A stretch of DNA of 64,000 nucleotides, from the NCBI GenBank assembly GCA_002105175.1, contig MCGE01000005.1:1922001-1986000 (forward strand). Reading direction: 5' to 3'. The position numbers were made by a program, and so were the translations under genes. This DNA comes from Absidia repens (taxonomy: Eukaryota > Mucoromycota > Mucoromycetes > Mucorales > Cunninghamellaceae). The notes beneath the pieces were generated by a model that made no database searches, had not been told where the DNA came from, and was given only the letters and a program-made list of their open reading frames with translations. Below, piece by piece: positions 48,101-59,281 of this stretch (its first letter is position 1; each line of letters opens with the position of its first letter).

Positions 48101-50400
48101 GCAGGACACAATTGATGGAGATATGGCTGGGTGACGTTTGCTGAATGGGTTAGAAGGAAGGCGCGCAAGAAGGAAAGGATTTCAATTTTCAAGTTGGATG
48201 ACATGGCCATATGTTGTTGGTCGGAAGTGGAAGATGACAATGACGATTCGATCACCGGGACAAACAAAGAAATTTCATTATCCAAACCACCTTGGAGGAC
48301 AGAAATCACCACACGTAAAAGATGGAATCCAATTTGACGAGTTTGTGTTGATTTTGCCGATAATTGTTTGGATAAGGCCCTGCAGAGTTCAGGGACTTGC
48401 TTTCTGAGCTGTTGTTTTGGACTATGAATACGTATAAAAAAAATAACAGTAAATACCGCATATTCATGATAAAGGGGTCATTTATTTCTCTTTACCCTTC
48501 GGTGGCATCAGCAGTAGCACTAGCAGTTGAAGGAGTAGGAGACGTTGATGTTAAAATATCCATCCTTTCACCAGAACCATAGTCATTGAATTCAAGGTCA
48601 AATTCATTTCCAAGTTCAGAGGAACCATTGTCACCAATATAGATCTTTGTTTGACGAAGAAGGACAATAAATGCATGGAGAACATCGGCACGGACAGATT
48701 CTTCACGTTCGCTGAATCGATTGATCAATGCGGGGGCAACAGTATTGTAAAGTTGCAGAAGTAAATCACAGCGAGTTTCAATAATGGATGTCAGAAGCTT
48801 CGTTGCGGATCGTCGTACCTTCCAAGACATATCATCATCATCATCAGAGTAATCACTACATAGTGCATATGAAAAGTGTATAAGAATTAAATATCTGACC
48901 AGTTCATTATTTCATTGGAGATAAAATTCACTTACCCCATATCACCATATTCATCGGTATCATCATATTCATCATCTTCCTCCATCATATCGTTATCGTC
49001 CTAAATCAAAAAATGACGAGATCAATTTCAGGATCATGTTGGTTGAGGAGAAAAATAAAAAATAAAATATCGCTTACATCATCGTTGTCAGCAAAGTTGG
49101 GATCATATTTCAGGTATTCCAAACCAATGGTTATCAACTGATCAATACAAATGGCAATTTCAGTAGGACAACGAATGACAAAATATTCTAACGTTTGAAG
49201 ACAAATTTCGCGGAGTTCATCATCTTCATCGGCTTGTTCAGCATATTTCGTGACAATAGGGACAATTTCAGCCAAATGTTTTCCAAGTCTTGATGGACTG
49301 TACCGACTATTTTGAAGGAACGAAAGAGTGTCGGTAAGTAAGTACACGTACTCAAATGCACACACACATATATAATAATAATAATACTTACCTGAGAACA
49401 CCAGTAGCTTGTACAATCGTTCGCAATTTGTCACTGGAGTTTCGATTCTTTTCAAATCCATCCAATACGTAGGCCAAAGTAGAGTCAAACAAAGCATCAT
49501 CAACATGGACCACCAGGTAGCCAAGTGCAAAAGTTGTGCGCTTCCTGATCGTAGTGCGTGGATGAGAGAGGAACGGCAATAGGGTGTTTTGAATAGATGA
49601 CTGTTGCTTTTTAGGGATTTGACTACCAAAACGGGATATAGCATCAGCAAGGATTTCCAGAGTGTCCATCTGCATTTCGTAATCGCCATCCGTCTAGCAT
49701 ACAACATAAGTCAAGTTGTCAATAATAAATTCAACCCAATGCACAGAGAAAGAAAGAGAAAAAGAGAGACTTACGTTTCCAAGGATTTGTAATAGCTGCG
49801 GTATAATCGTTGCACATACACGGCTTCCTCGATTGATATCCACCTCAAAAACAACCGTTTTCAGCCCTTTTACAAAATATCATTGGTAAGTAACAAAGTC
49901 GTTACGAGGTTTTGTTGTGTTCCTTTACCAATACTAGCAATTCCACGTAGTTCTTCATTTTTATGTTGAGCAGCAAACTGGCAGAGATTGTTAAGTATAT
50001 TCAGCATATGTTCTTCTCTGATTTGTTTCACTAGGGGAGCCAAGCTATACGTGTGAGAGAGAAAAGAAAAAGTTAGTTATTTCATTTGAAATTAAACATA
50101 TCAAAGTAGGAAGCTTACCATTTTACAGCCAGGTTTTGCACTTCTGTGTTTTTATCCGCCATCAATTTAAGCACAGCAGCAACCACCTTAGCCTCAATCA
50201 TAGAATCGTTGGCGAAGGTATTCTTTTCAAGTTCATTCATAAGATCGTTCAAAGCCATATAGCGGAAGTCTCTGTCTTCGCTGTCCATCTACAATAAAAA
50301 ATACATTAGAATTATCACGTAGGCACATCTTCCAAAATTCACTGTAATATCTTACCTTTTCTAGTAGATTGGCAACCATGTAAGCACTTGATTCAGCCAT
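45157..50400 (-). CDS. CAND1: Cullin-associated NEDD8-dissociated protein (CAND1/TIP120)
   Basis: A large HEAT-repeat protein of about 1,250-1,300 residues in roughly 20 exons. CAND1 binds un-neddylated cullin-RBX1 and exchanges substrate receptors of cullin-RING ubiquitin ligases. The N-terminus is [20 protein letters not shown], then [16 protein letters not shown], matching the CAND1 start. The first block carries an acidic loop ([20 protein letters not shown] region, about 48840-49010). Typical later stretches are [26 protein letters not shown]-type and [24 protein letters not shown] sequence (about 45830-45880), and the C-terminus includes [20 protein letters not shown] and ends ...[11 protein letters not shown]. 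Start and stop are both unambiguous. Very short introns (about 50-60 bp) separate many short exons. Confidence 0.93.
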
Positions 50401-52255
50401 AGTGAAACGATGTGTTTTAAGAAAGAGAAAAAAGAAAAGAGAAAAGATGCCTATTGCTTTACGACGCGAATCGACCTAAACAGTCCACACTCCGCTGCAA
50501 ATGGCGGCGTTTGAATATTTTCCCACCATTTCGAAAAAGCATGTTTGACGTTTCATGGAAATGCTTTATTGTATCATAATTATTATAAAATGGGAAAACA
50601 TGTTGCCAAATTACAGGTACATAGATATATTAACAAGTCAAAAAAAAATAAAAAAGTGAAAAAAACGGCCATTCATCAGCGCTAGATTTACCACACCAGA
50701 TTCAACAAACAAAAAAGGAAATTTCGAATACTAGTGACAAAAATTCTGTAAGTCGAATTTCATACAGGTTCATACATCATTGTACAGAAGGGATCCATAT
50801 TAACGATGACCGGAATAACAATAATTTATCGAAATACATTGCCAGTTGGCTATGAAATATCACATTCGAATAACGATATATTTTTTGCATCACATAAGCT
50901 TCATCTGTTTGAACGTGGGGAAAGGCATTTTTTCACCTTTTTTTTTTTTTCTGGACGTCTACTTTGCATTGTCCCAAACTTTTTAAAAGATGTCTCAAAA
51001 AAATATTTGAGATGTTTAGGACTAAGAAAACTATGTTGCCCAATACCGCCGTCGAGGGAGCTTTAAAAACTAGGAAAACACAGCAAAAGCAATGAAATCG
51101 CTCAATGAATACCCCGAGGCATAGCCCAAATACAGAACGTACTACAAACAAGAAATCTATTGAAGGTAGCATGGGGAGACTGCGAATGCGAAAAATGGTC
51201 AACAGTAATATAAAGGGACGATTGCAAAATGGGAGTAATATATAGTACTATACAGACATAAGAAAACTAAAGGGATATTTTTTATTGATGCTCAATAACT
51301 GTCAACACCACTCTCCTGAGGTGATGGAAAGAAAGATCTGTTGTATAAGGCAAGAGAGACTAACGAGACATTTTGCATTAAATCTAGTAAACGTATATAT
51401 GTTTTATTCAAGTATTGGTTTAAACTATGGGAAAACTAACACTAAACTACGCCAATGGAGGCCCCGAAAAGCCAACTACTGATGGATCAGTAGGTCTAAA
51501 TCTTGAATCCAAATTGAAAGGGATTCCCCAAGCATCTTATAATCCCTAATCCGAAACCCCTTCTGAACTAGTCCCAATACTAATTTAAGATTAGCATAAT
51601 CTTAATGAGGTTGTAATGATGAAGAAAAAATGAAGGAAAGAAAAGAAGAGTGAAAAAATAAAATAAGAAATTCACGTGAGCGGGATTTAAAATATTGTCT
51701 GTGGTCTATTGTTGAATTGCAGTGCTGACCATTTCCATTGATGATCTTTTTCATTTCGATGAAAGGTACAAGAAAGATGGTCTCAGAAAATTTATGGGGT
51801 TTTATTTTACCGCTTATACCGATATTTTACGTCCCTACTTTACCATACGGTACTGTACAGCACTGCATTTATTATTGGGTTGCTATCCATGCACTATTCA
51901 TTGCACTATCCCGCTATCCTTTTGTGATTCACAACATCCAATAAACTTTACCCCCTCCGCCCATATTATACCCTGACCCAACCACCAAAAGTAAATTAAG
52001 TATCATGGGAAGTTCTAGCAAATTGTCAGATTGTTTATTGAGAATAATATTGGTACAGGAATAATGTTTTCAAAATAGGAAGACATACTGTGTGTATAGA
52101 GATAAACTAATACTACGGAATTATGGGGAAGTAATGGGGAATAAAGGTTGTAATGGATATAATACTACAGAGATATAAATAATATAAATATGGGACAAAG
52201 GCATTGCAATAAAATTAGAAAAGAGGTGCAGGGGCAGACTAAATAGGCTTGTATT
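50401..52255. other. CAND1 promoter and repeat-bearing spacer
   Basis: The first 130 bp include AATGGCGGCGTTTGAATATT (about 50500), one of several promoter sequences in the window with GGCGG next to TTTGAA. A family A repeat lies at 51240-51695. No gene is supported; the frames near 50806 and 51722 are not conserved-looking. Confidence 0.55.
51240..51695 (-). repeat. Interspersed repeat family A, copy 8
   Basis: Contains TTTTATTCAAGTATTGGTT, AAACTATGGGAAAACTAAC, TAATCCGAAACCCCTTC, ACTAGTCCCAATACTAATTT and ends at GAGCGGGATTTAAAATATTG. Confidence 0.75.
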
Positions 52256-55200
52256 TCAGGAATCGTCATTGACAGTAACCAAAAATGGATGAGATAATAA
52301 ATCAGATGCCGAAGCTCGTTTTTCATGATCCCTATTCAAAAACATAATAAAGGTCAGTAAATGAATATTTGCCATCTCATAAGGCACTTACAGTTGAAAG
52401 GCACATTTTAAAAAATCTTTCCCGTCGGCACTAATATGAGCAGGAATATCTGGAGCTAAATCACTTCCAATCTATAGCCAAAAAGATTAAGTTTACACCG
52501 GTTCACCGAAGACATTTCCTTTTATTTTTATTTTTTGTACCTGGAAAATAGCTTGCATTTGAGAATATTCAGGGAAAGGATGGTCACCAGTAAACATTTC
52601 TATCACCATACAACCAACAGACCAAATATCGGCTTTATGTGTATATTGAGTTTGCTTGACCACTTCTGGAGCCATCCTGGAGAACAAAGTTTCAAAGGTC
52701 AATAAGAACATAAACTACTTTATTAAACAACTTACCAAAAGATAGAACCTTGAAAACTTGGTCTTTGAGATCCCGTCGAAGTCATTTGCATCAAATCTTG
52801 TAAGCGAAAAAAAAAAAAAAAAAAAAGAGGATCAGCACCGCATAACTGAGCATAAATAATATTTTTTCTTACCACCCTCCACTTTCTTGGAAATGCCAAA
52901 ATCAGATATCTTGACACCACCTTTATTATCCACTAAAACATTTGCGCCCTTGATGTCACGGTGTACAATATCTTTTCCATGCAAGTAAGTCAACCCCCTT
53001 AAGATTTGACGGACAAAGCTCTTGATCAAAGGTTCCTGAAACGCACCATAACTTGCTAATAATCCAGCCACCGATCCACCAGGAACATATTCCAAAAAAA
53101 TACTAAAGTAAGTGTCATCCGATCGAGACCCTTTATAAATATATACAAATCAGTATCATGTTATTATTATAATCATTTTAAAGAGGCGTTACCGAGGTAC
53201 GGGACAATGTTTTCGTGTTGTAACTCTTGTAGTAAAGCAATTTCACGTCGGAGGGCTTCAACCTATCAAATCAAGGAATTAAATAAAAACAAAATCAGAT
53301 ATACACATAGTTCACCACACACACACACTCAAACATCCAAAAGCAGTTTTACCATGGATTTCTTTCGTCCTTCACTTGCTGAGTTTTCAACAGGGAGTTC
53401 AACTTGTTTAACGGCCATCAATTCACCACTAAGGGGATTCAATCCAAGATAAACATCACCAAAAGTTCCTCTGCCAATGAGGGCACCTTTCATCCATGAT
53501 AATCCAGAACCAACTAGACAAAAAAGTTGAATATCTGTTAGTTCCATCATGTAAATCTCACGCAGTAATTTGTTTTCGTATGTTTGCTTACCAGTAGCAG
53601 TAGTCTGTGAGCATACCGAAGAAGATGTCATCTCACTGGATATAGACGATGTTCGTTGTTTGTCACCATTGAGGTAAGATAAACTAGCAGAGCGATTTTG
53701 TTGGGATATACGGTACTGTTCTGGTGACATATCCTTTTCATGAGCCTTCGAGAAATGGTCATAGGTACTGTCGCATTCCATGTCTTGATTGTCTTTCAGT
53801 CCCGATAACACAGATATAGAATCACCAATGCTGTCCACAGACGCTGACCTCCGTATTGTTGAATTCGAAGGTGCCACCAAAGCATTGTAGCTTCTACTGG
53901 GTTCAAGAGAGTCGTCAATGTCAGTACTTTTAAAGGCATCGTCGTTTCCAGTATTATCAGAGTTGGTATTATCTTGATCATCATCGAATTCTTCTTCTTC
54001 TTCTTCTTCTTCGAGGTTATCCATATCCACACCAAGTTCCTGGACAAGTTCTGATAACACACTATTCCTAGAGCTGCCAGCCTTGCGATCATATCGACTG
54101 GTGATCGAATTACACCGAGTTGTTGAGAGGCGCTTGGCGTTGATTTCAGCTGTTTCCAATATGTCGGGTTCGTGATTGGGAAAAAAGGAAGTCAAGTTGG
54201 AGGATATCACATCAGATGGCGGACGTTCACCAAAAAGCGTTTGATACGGGGATAGTTTGACGAGTGAGCTGTAACAGAGTCATTTCGTACAGGGACATAC
54301 ATACTATTGGGTCGTCGATTCGATGTTGTTGGAGATAGTGAGGAGTCAATAGGTGAATATTTTATAGAGCTGTCATTTGAAGTCTCAGATGCATCTGCTG
54401 TCGAAAAGCGCTGTAGCTGCCACCGAGCATTGGCTGTTCCTTTCCGCTTGAATTCTTCGTGTGTTGGATACATGTGTCGCTTCCGTAATATAAGTCGTTC
54501 CTTTTCTGGTCTATTGGTCGAGCGGCAAATGTCGTTGAGTTCTGTATCTGATAAAGTACGAGCTGAATAAAAGAAAGATGTTTAGTATTTATATCAATAG
54601 AATTCAACTTTCCTGATTAACTTTACCTTCTCCATTTATACTTGATCCAACAAAAATACAGTATTGATCTGCATGAGTTTCAGCAATGCCAAATTTATGG
54701 AGTACTTTGTTCATCACCATCCTTGCACCTGACGTATTGTGTACATTGACGATACGAGTTTGTCCATCTTCACCAAATACCTTTACACATGTCTGTAAAG
54801 CAAAAAAGTAAAAAAGTATGTTGGTAAATCCTATTTCCTTTTGGTTTCTGATCTTCATTTACCTGTTTCACTTTTTCCATTGACATGATACCGCCTTCAA
54901 AGGAGTTTCGCTATAAGATAGTATACGTATATAAAAGGATGAGTTACATTCGGGAGGTTTTCTCGTAAATAGCTCATTTATCTTTTACCTTCTGTAGTGT
55001 TTTCGGGCTTGAGAGCAGTGTTGGTGGCTGAAGCAAATGAGAGTCCTGCGTAGAAGAGGCAGAAGAGCCAGAAATACCAGAGGGTTTCTTGTTATCCGCT
55101 AGACCGAGGAAGCGAGAGACGGAGCCGGATCGATCCAACATACCCTTTGAATCGGAAAAAGACTTGCCCGAGAATTTGTTAAATGATGGAGCTGTATTCA

Positions 55201-55783
55201 GTTTTGGCGACGCTAGTGCTGGTGATTGGTCCAAAGTGCGATCGTGATATAAAGCATCAGGTAATCCTTGCTGTATATGATGAGGAAAAATTGTTAGTGA
55301 TTGAATTGATATATTAGCTTTTGCTTTCTACTTTTTCAGCATACTTTGACGTGCCCACTGGTATGGTTAGATTGGAAGCATTCTTGACGCAAAGCCTTGA
55401 CAGCAACACAAAGTCGTACGCGTTCCCCGACAGGAGTGATTTCCATAGCTTTCAAGGATTCATTATCAAGATCAAGTATGACAGCACCAGTGATATTGTG
55501 TTCTACAGCAACAAAAAGACAAAAAAAAAAAAAAAAAAAAAAAAAACCATCGTAAATAAGGAAGTAATATTGACAGGGAGAGGGTACCTTTGAAGCTAGC
55601 AGTAAACCGATCAAGATGAAGTTGACATAACCAATTAGCAATTTGCTGTTCAGACCAACCACGAACTTCATTCAAAGAGCGAGATCCTTTGGAATAAAAA
55701 TAGTCTTGACGGCTCGGGGTAGTTGGAGAGGGTTGATGATTAGCTTTTGATGATGGTTGCTTGGTTTTCGTCTGGAATGTCAT
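52256..55783 (-). CDS. STE11: MAP kinase kinase kinase, STE11/Byr2 type
   Basis: About 970 residues in about nine exons. It is predicted to act at the top of a MAPK cascade for mating/hyphal signalling or stress. Domains in order: SAM ([20 protein letters not shown] to [13 protein letters not shown], about 55690-55360), a Ras-association/RBD-like domain ([20 protein letters not shown] to DQYCIFVG, about 54820-54620), a long Ser/Glu-rich linker with a Glu run encoded by CTT repeats (about 53990-54015), and a C-terminal kinase domain. Kinase motifs: [23 protein letters not shown] (lysine), [29 protein letters not shown], and [20 protein letters not shown]. All catalytic residues are present. 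The start is the first ATG ([11 protein letters not shown]); the frame stays open upstream to a possible acceptor near 55838, but no upstream ATG was found. Confidence 0.92.
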
Positions 55784-56067
55784 GTTATAGGTCAGGGCAA
55801 ATTCAATGGAAGCACTATCTTGAGACAATTGGACTTTCTATAAATCAGACCAAATTGAGAGACTGATTTTTCCAAGGTCAAAGGTCAGGGAATGCTGTTG
55901 TCTTGATGACTGTTGGTTGGAGTATCAAGAACAAAAATAAAAATAAAATAAAAAAGTGCTGTTTGACCTTTTTAAATTTAAACTCCTTCGCGCACTCAAA
56001 AGATCTCGCGAACGTCTCTTTAGTTTTCTCTGCGCTCTTTTTTTTTTTTTTTTTTTTTTATCCCATC
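55784..56067. promoter_or_regulatory. Divergent promoter, STE11 and CENP-W
   Basis: These 284 bp separate two divergent start codons. It contains a CG-rich block (about 55987-56035) with TTCGCGC and CTCGCGAACG, unusual in this AT-rich sequence, followed by a long T tract reaching to within 8 bp of the CENP-W ATG. Confidence 0.5.
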
Positions 56068-56466
56068 ATGCGATCCGTATATAATAGAAGACTCTTTGAG
56101 AGACGCTTACAAAAGAACTTCCAAAGCTGCCGTATTGTAAAAAACTTAGACGTTTTAGTAAGAAATGCACACAAGACAAAATAAAACAAAACCTTTAGCT
56201 AGACTTTTATTTTTCCTGACTTTCTAGATCTATTTGGATTATGTACTCTTTATAAAACGACTAGCTCAAGTATCTTCCGACAGCGCCCTCCAACAACAAG
56301 ACATGGTGGATAAAAGAGGCTTAATTCCCATCACTGATAAGCACATCAAGGAAAACATGGAAGTAATACAATATATAAGCACGGTTGCCATAGTGTAGGA
56401 TAGCTTATTGACTTTTTGTTTCGCTTTATATCCTTTTAGCAAGTACTGCGCGAATTCCGTGGGTGA
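56068..56466 (+). CDS. CENPW: CENP-W homologue (histone-fold kinetochore protein)
   Basis: A three-exon gene of 83 residues (56068-56157, 56228-56362, 56440-56466), with every junction in phase. It reads MRSVYNRRLFERRLQKNFQS (basic N-tail), NLDVLIYLDYVLFIKRLAQV (histone-fold helices 1-2), LIPITDKHIKENMEQV, and the C-terminal LREFRG. It aligns with human CENP-W across the helix region: K-D-L-L-x-x-L-x-x-L-L-F-V-x-R-L-A-E there, K-x-L-D-V-L-x-x-L-x-x-V-L-F-I-x-R-L-A-Q here, plus the RG end. CENP-W pairs with CENP-T in the inner kinetochore and binds DNA. Length and basic N-terminus fit. Other small histone-fold proteins (CENP-X/MHF2, TAFs, Dpb4-like) fit less well. No gene for CENP-T is in this window. 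Confidence 0.78.
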
Positions 56467-57084
56467 TACCGTTGTATATAGTAGTTTAGTATTTTTTATT
56501 ATATTTATATCTTTTAAGCAGATAATAAACATCATATCATATATATATATATTTTACTTAAAACGGAAAACCAGAATGATTATGTGGATGTCGCTGAGCG
56601 TGGTTACGAACAAGGATGGGATTTGGGTGTTGATCTGGGAAACGAAATTATCAAAAAAGTATATTGATTTCTATAGTTACAAATTGGGATAGCGTAGGAG
56701 CTCGTTTAAGGGTGGGCGCCGAGGTGCAAAAAAAAAAAAGAACAAAGTACTTGTGTGAAATGTCTGGAACGCGTATATGAAAAAAAAGAGGGTTCAATCG
56801 CATATCGGGGAAATACAAGTGAAAATACTGCTGTTCTTTTCTTGGAGGGCTTTTTGTGGATGTAACGGATATTGAGATTCATGCCTATAATTTTTGGGCA
56901 AAATTCTTTTAAATTTCGAGAATTTATTTTCTACAGTGCAACAAATAAAATAAAATAAAATAAAATGCTGGGACTAAGTCAGTGTGGTAATATCATAGAA
57001 GATTTTATTATTTTATTGAATAAAAATATAAAAAGGGGTGGGACGATGGTATAAATACATAATAAAAAGCTATCTATAATAAAA
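56467..57084. other. Convergent 3' region of CENP-W and SMU1
   Basis: AT-rich spacer of 618 bp. Several AAATAAAATAAA words near 56943-56962 may serve as poly(A) signals. No gene was found. Confidence 0.5.
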
Positions 57085-59110
57085 CTAAGATCTAAGGAAG
57101 TATACAAAGCCAGTAGCATCATAAAGCACCAATACATTTGATAAAGGATGTCCAGTCATACCGGTCACCTCTGCCTGAGTCACCTTTGTTTGATTGACAA
57201 GTGCCCCATTATTTGTTTGAAAGCAATAAAGTACAGAATCTTCATCCACACCATAGACATATTCACCTTGAGGAGAGGCAGCTATCGCAATGAAGCTGGA
57301 ATTGGTACCACTTTCGGCCGCATGTGAGAAAGTTTTGATGATTTGTCCCCGTACGTTCATGATGTAAAGAATATCACTTTTGTTGCATACCAAAAATTGA
57401 TCGACATGTTTCGGAAGGGGTAAGATATGTTGCACGCTTTGACTACCGATACCACCTACAGGATTCAAGGCCGCTGCTGCTCCTTTGATCGTGTTGCTAC
57501 TGCTGTCTTGTGGAGGTTGAGGGATCACTGAATATAAAGAAGACGTCGTTTTTGTATCCCAGATTTTGACCGATCCATCACTACTGGCGCTGAGCACTCT
57601 GGTATTGTCCTTTGAGAATAAAACGCTGTTCACAAATGATGTATGACCCCGAAATTCTTTGAGTGTTTTCCCTGATTTTAGTCCATGTAGTCGGATTGAG
57701 TGATCATAACTACCACTGAGAATTTGCGTGCCATCTTGGTTGAAGCACAAGGAGCTAACACCTTCACTATGTGCCGATGAGATTCGTCGTATGCTTTTAC
57801 CACTAGAAACTTGCCATATCTATATATATATATATATATATTAAAAATGTGACCGCGTTAGTATGTTTCCATACTTTCTTTTACAACAGTACTTACAGTG
57901 ATGGTTCCATCCATCGACCCTGACGCCAAAAGTTCACCAGATCGACTAAAATTCAAACAGGTCACAGCATTATCCATAGCCATCAAGCTGCCCTATATAT
58001 CGAATCGTAGATGAGAAGTTAATTAACTAACTGAATATATATTAATTTTACTCCACTTACCTCAGCTTGATATTTGAAATCCTTTCGTAGTTTGCCAGTA
58101 GAATAATTCCATAGTTCAATAAATCCGTCCACAGTTCCAGTAGCCAAGTATTGACCATGAGGTGCAAATACAGCACATTCAGCATATGTTTTCTTCCCAG
58201 GAAACTATCCACCCCCACCCCACGAAAAAAAGAGAGTCAATTATCACACTCGGTTACATTATTCTTTTCATTACGTACCTTAATGCTAACATAAGGAGTC
58301 GCAACACATGCGTCTTCTGTGGTTTGAATAGGCATAGTCCCTTTAAATAAATCAAAGCCGGTTTCCAACTGTACACCACCGTGTTGCTGTTGCCAAAAAA
58401 TGCTTTGACCAAGTAAGGTGAGCAAACGTGATGACGGCACCTGGGTGATTTCTTCACGAAGTTCTACATCAAAGCACACTAGCTTAGTTTCCTTCCAATA
58501 TACCGTTCTATTTTATGTTGTCGTTGTTGTTGTTTTTCTCTACCTTTTGCAATAACCTGTCGCCTTTGTTCCTTGGTGCTACTTGACCCATATACTTGGC
58601 TAAAATTCGATGAAGAAGCGGTATCGACGAGATGATCCAGTTTTGCGTATCGATCAGGATCATACCGACCCAGTGCCTTCATAACTGGGTTGCCCAAAAT
58701 AATAGCGGCCGCCTCCTTGTCACCTTGTTCCATTAGTTCAAAGAGTGCCTATCAAAGTCGTTCAAATTAGGAACGCCGAATAGAAATATCGACGACGATA
58801 TAATTTCTTACCAGTTCATAGACATTAACTAATTTTTCAGACGGTAGCTTCATAGTAGCCACTTGTTTTAAAACACTAACCCACCGCCCTTGAAGAATAT
58901 CCTGCTGAAAGCTTTCCAAATTTTCAACAGTGTTGAATGCAAGATCGGTTTCTGTTTGCAGTGTCGACAATGTATGATGTAGATTGTTTTCCCTTAAAAA
59001 CTGAATGACCAGACGTAAAGCACTATTAAATATGGAGTTATTTAGTCAATAAAATATTCATATAATTCCATCGATATCACTTACTCATTGGTGTTCAACG
59101 CGAGTGACAT
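57085..59110 (-). CDS. SMU1: WD40-repeat spliceosomal protein SMU1
   Basis: About 530 residues in seven exons. SMU1 partners with RED/IK in the spliceosomal B complex. It begins MSLALNTN (first exon 26 nt, donor GTAAGT), then [20 protein letters not shown] (LisH), [20 protein letters not shown] (CTLH), and [20 protein letters not shown]. This is the N-terminal fold specific to SMU1. Seven WD40 repeats follow: [78 protein letters not shown], and [33 protein letters not shown] is nearly identical to the human protein. Start and stop are clear. A TA microsatellite lies in one intron (57819-57841). The gene is divergent from ORC2. Confidence 0.95.
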
Positions 59111-59281
59111 CCTGGACAGTACAAGTAGATCAAAAAAAAAAAAAAAGAAAAAAAAAAGTCAAGCACCGCTGCTATGGCTATCGAGTCCAGAGCGGCGATT
59201 TAAAATGAAAAGCGAAAGAGATTCTCCAGTGGCTAGGAATATTTTTTATTTACTTTTCTCTATTTTATTACCTTTAATACA
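59111..59281. promoter_or_regulatory. Divergent promoter, SMU1 and ORC2
   Basis: 171 bp between two divergent starts. It contains an A tract (59131-59157) and AGAGCGGCGATTTAAAATG (about 59189), similar to motifs in other promoters of the window. Confidence 0.55.

Noticed and set aside
52493..52711. Frames over single kinase exons and similar shadows within STE11, CAND1 and GDE1
   Set aside because: They are single exons, intron read-through or antisense of real genes and are covered by the spliced models.
53990..54015. CTT trinucleotide run as a separate repeat element
   Set aside because: It is coding and encodes the acidic Glu run in the STE11 linker.
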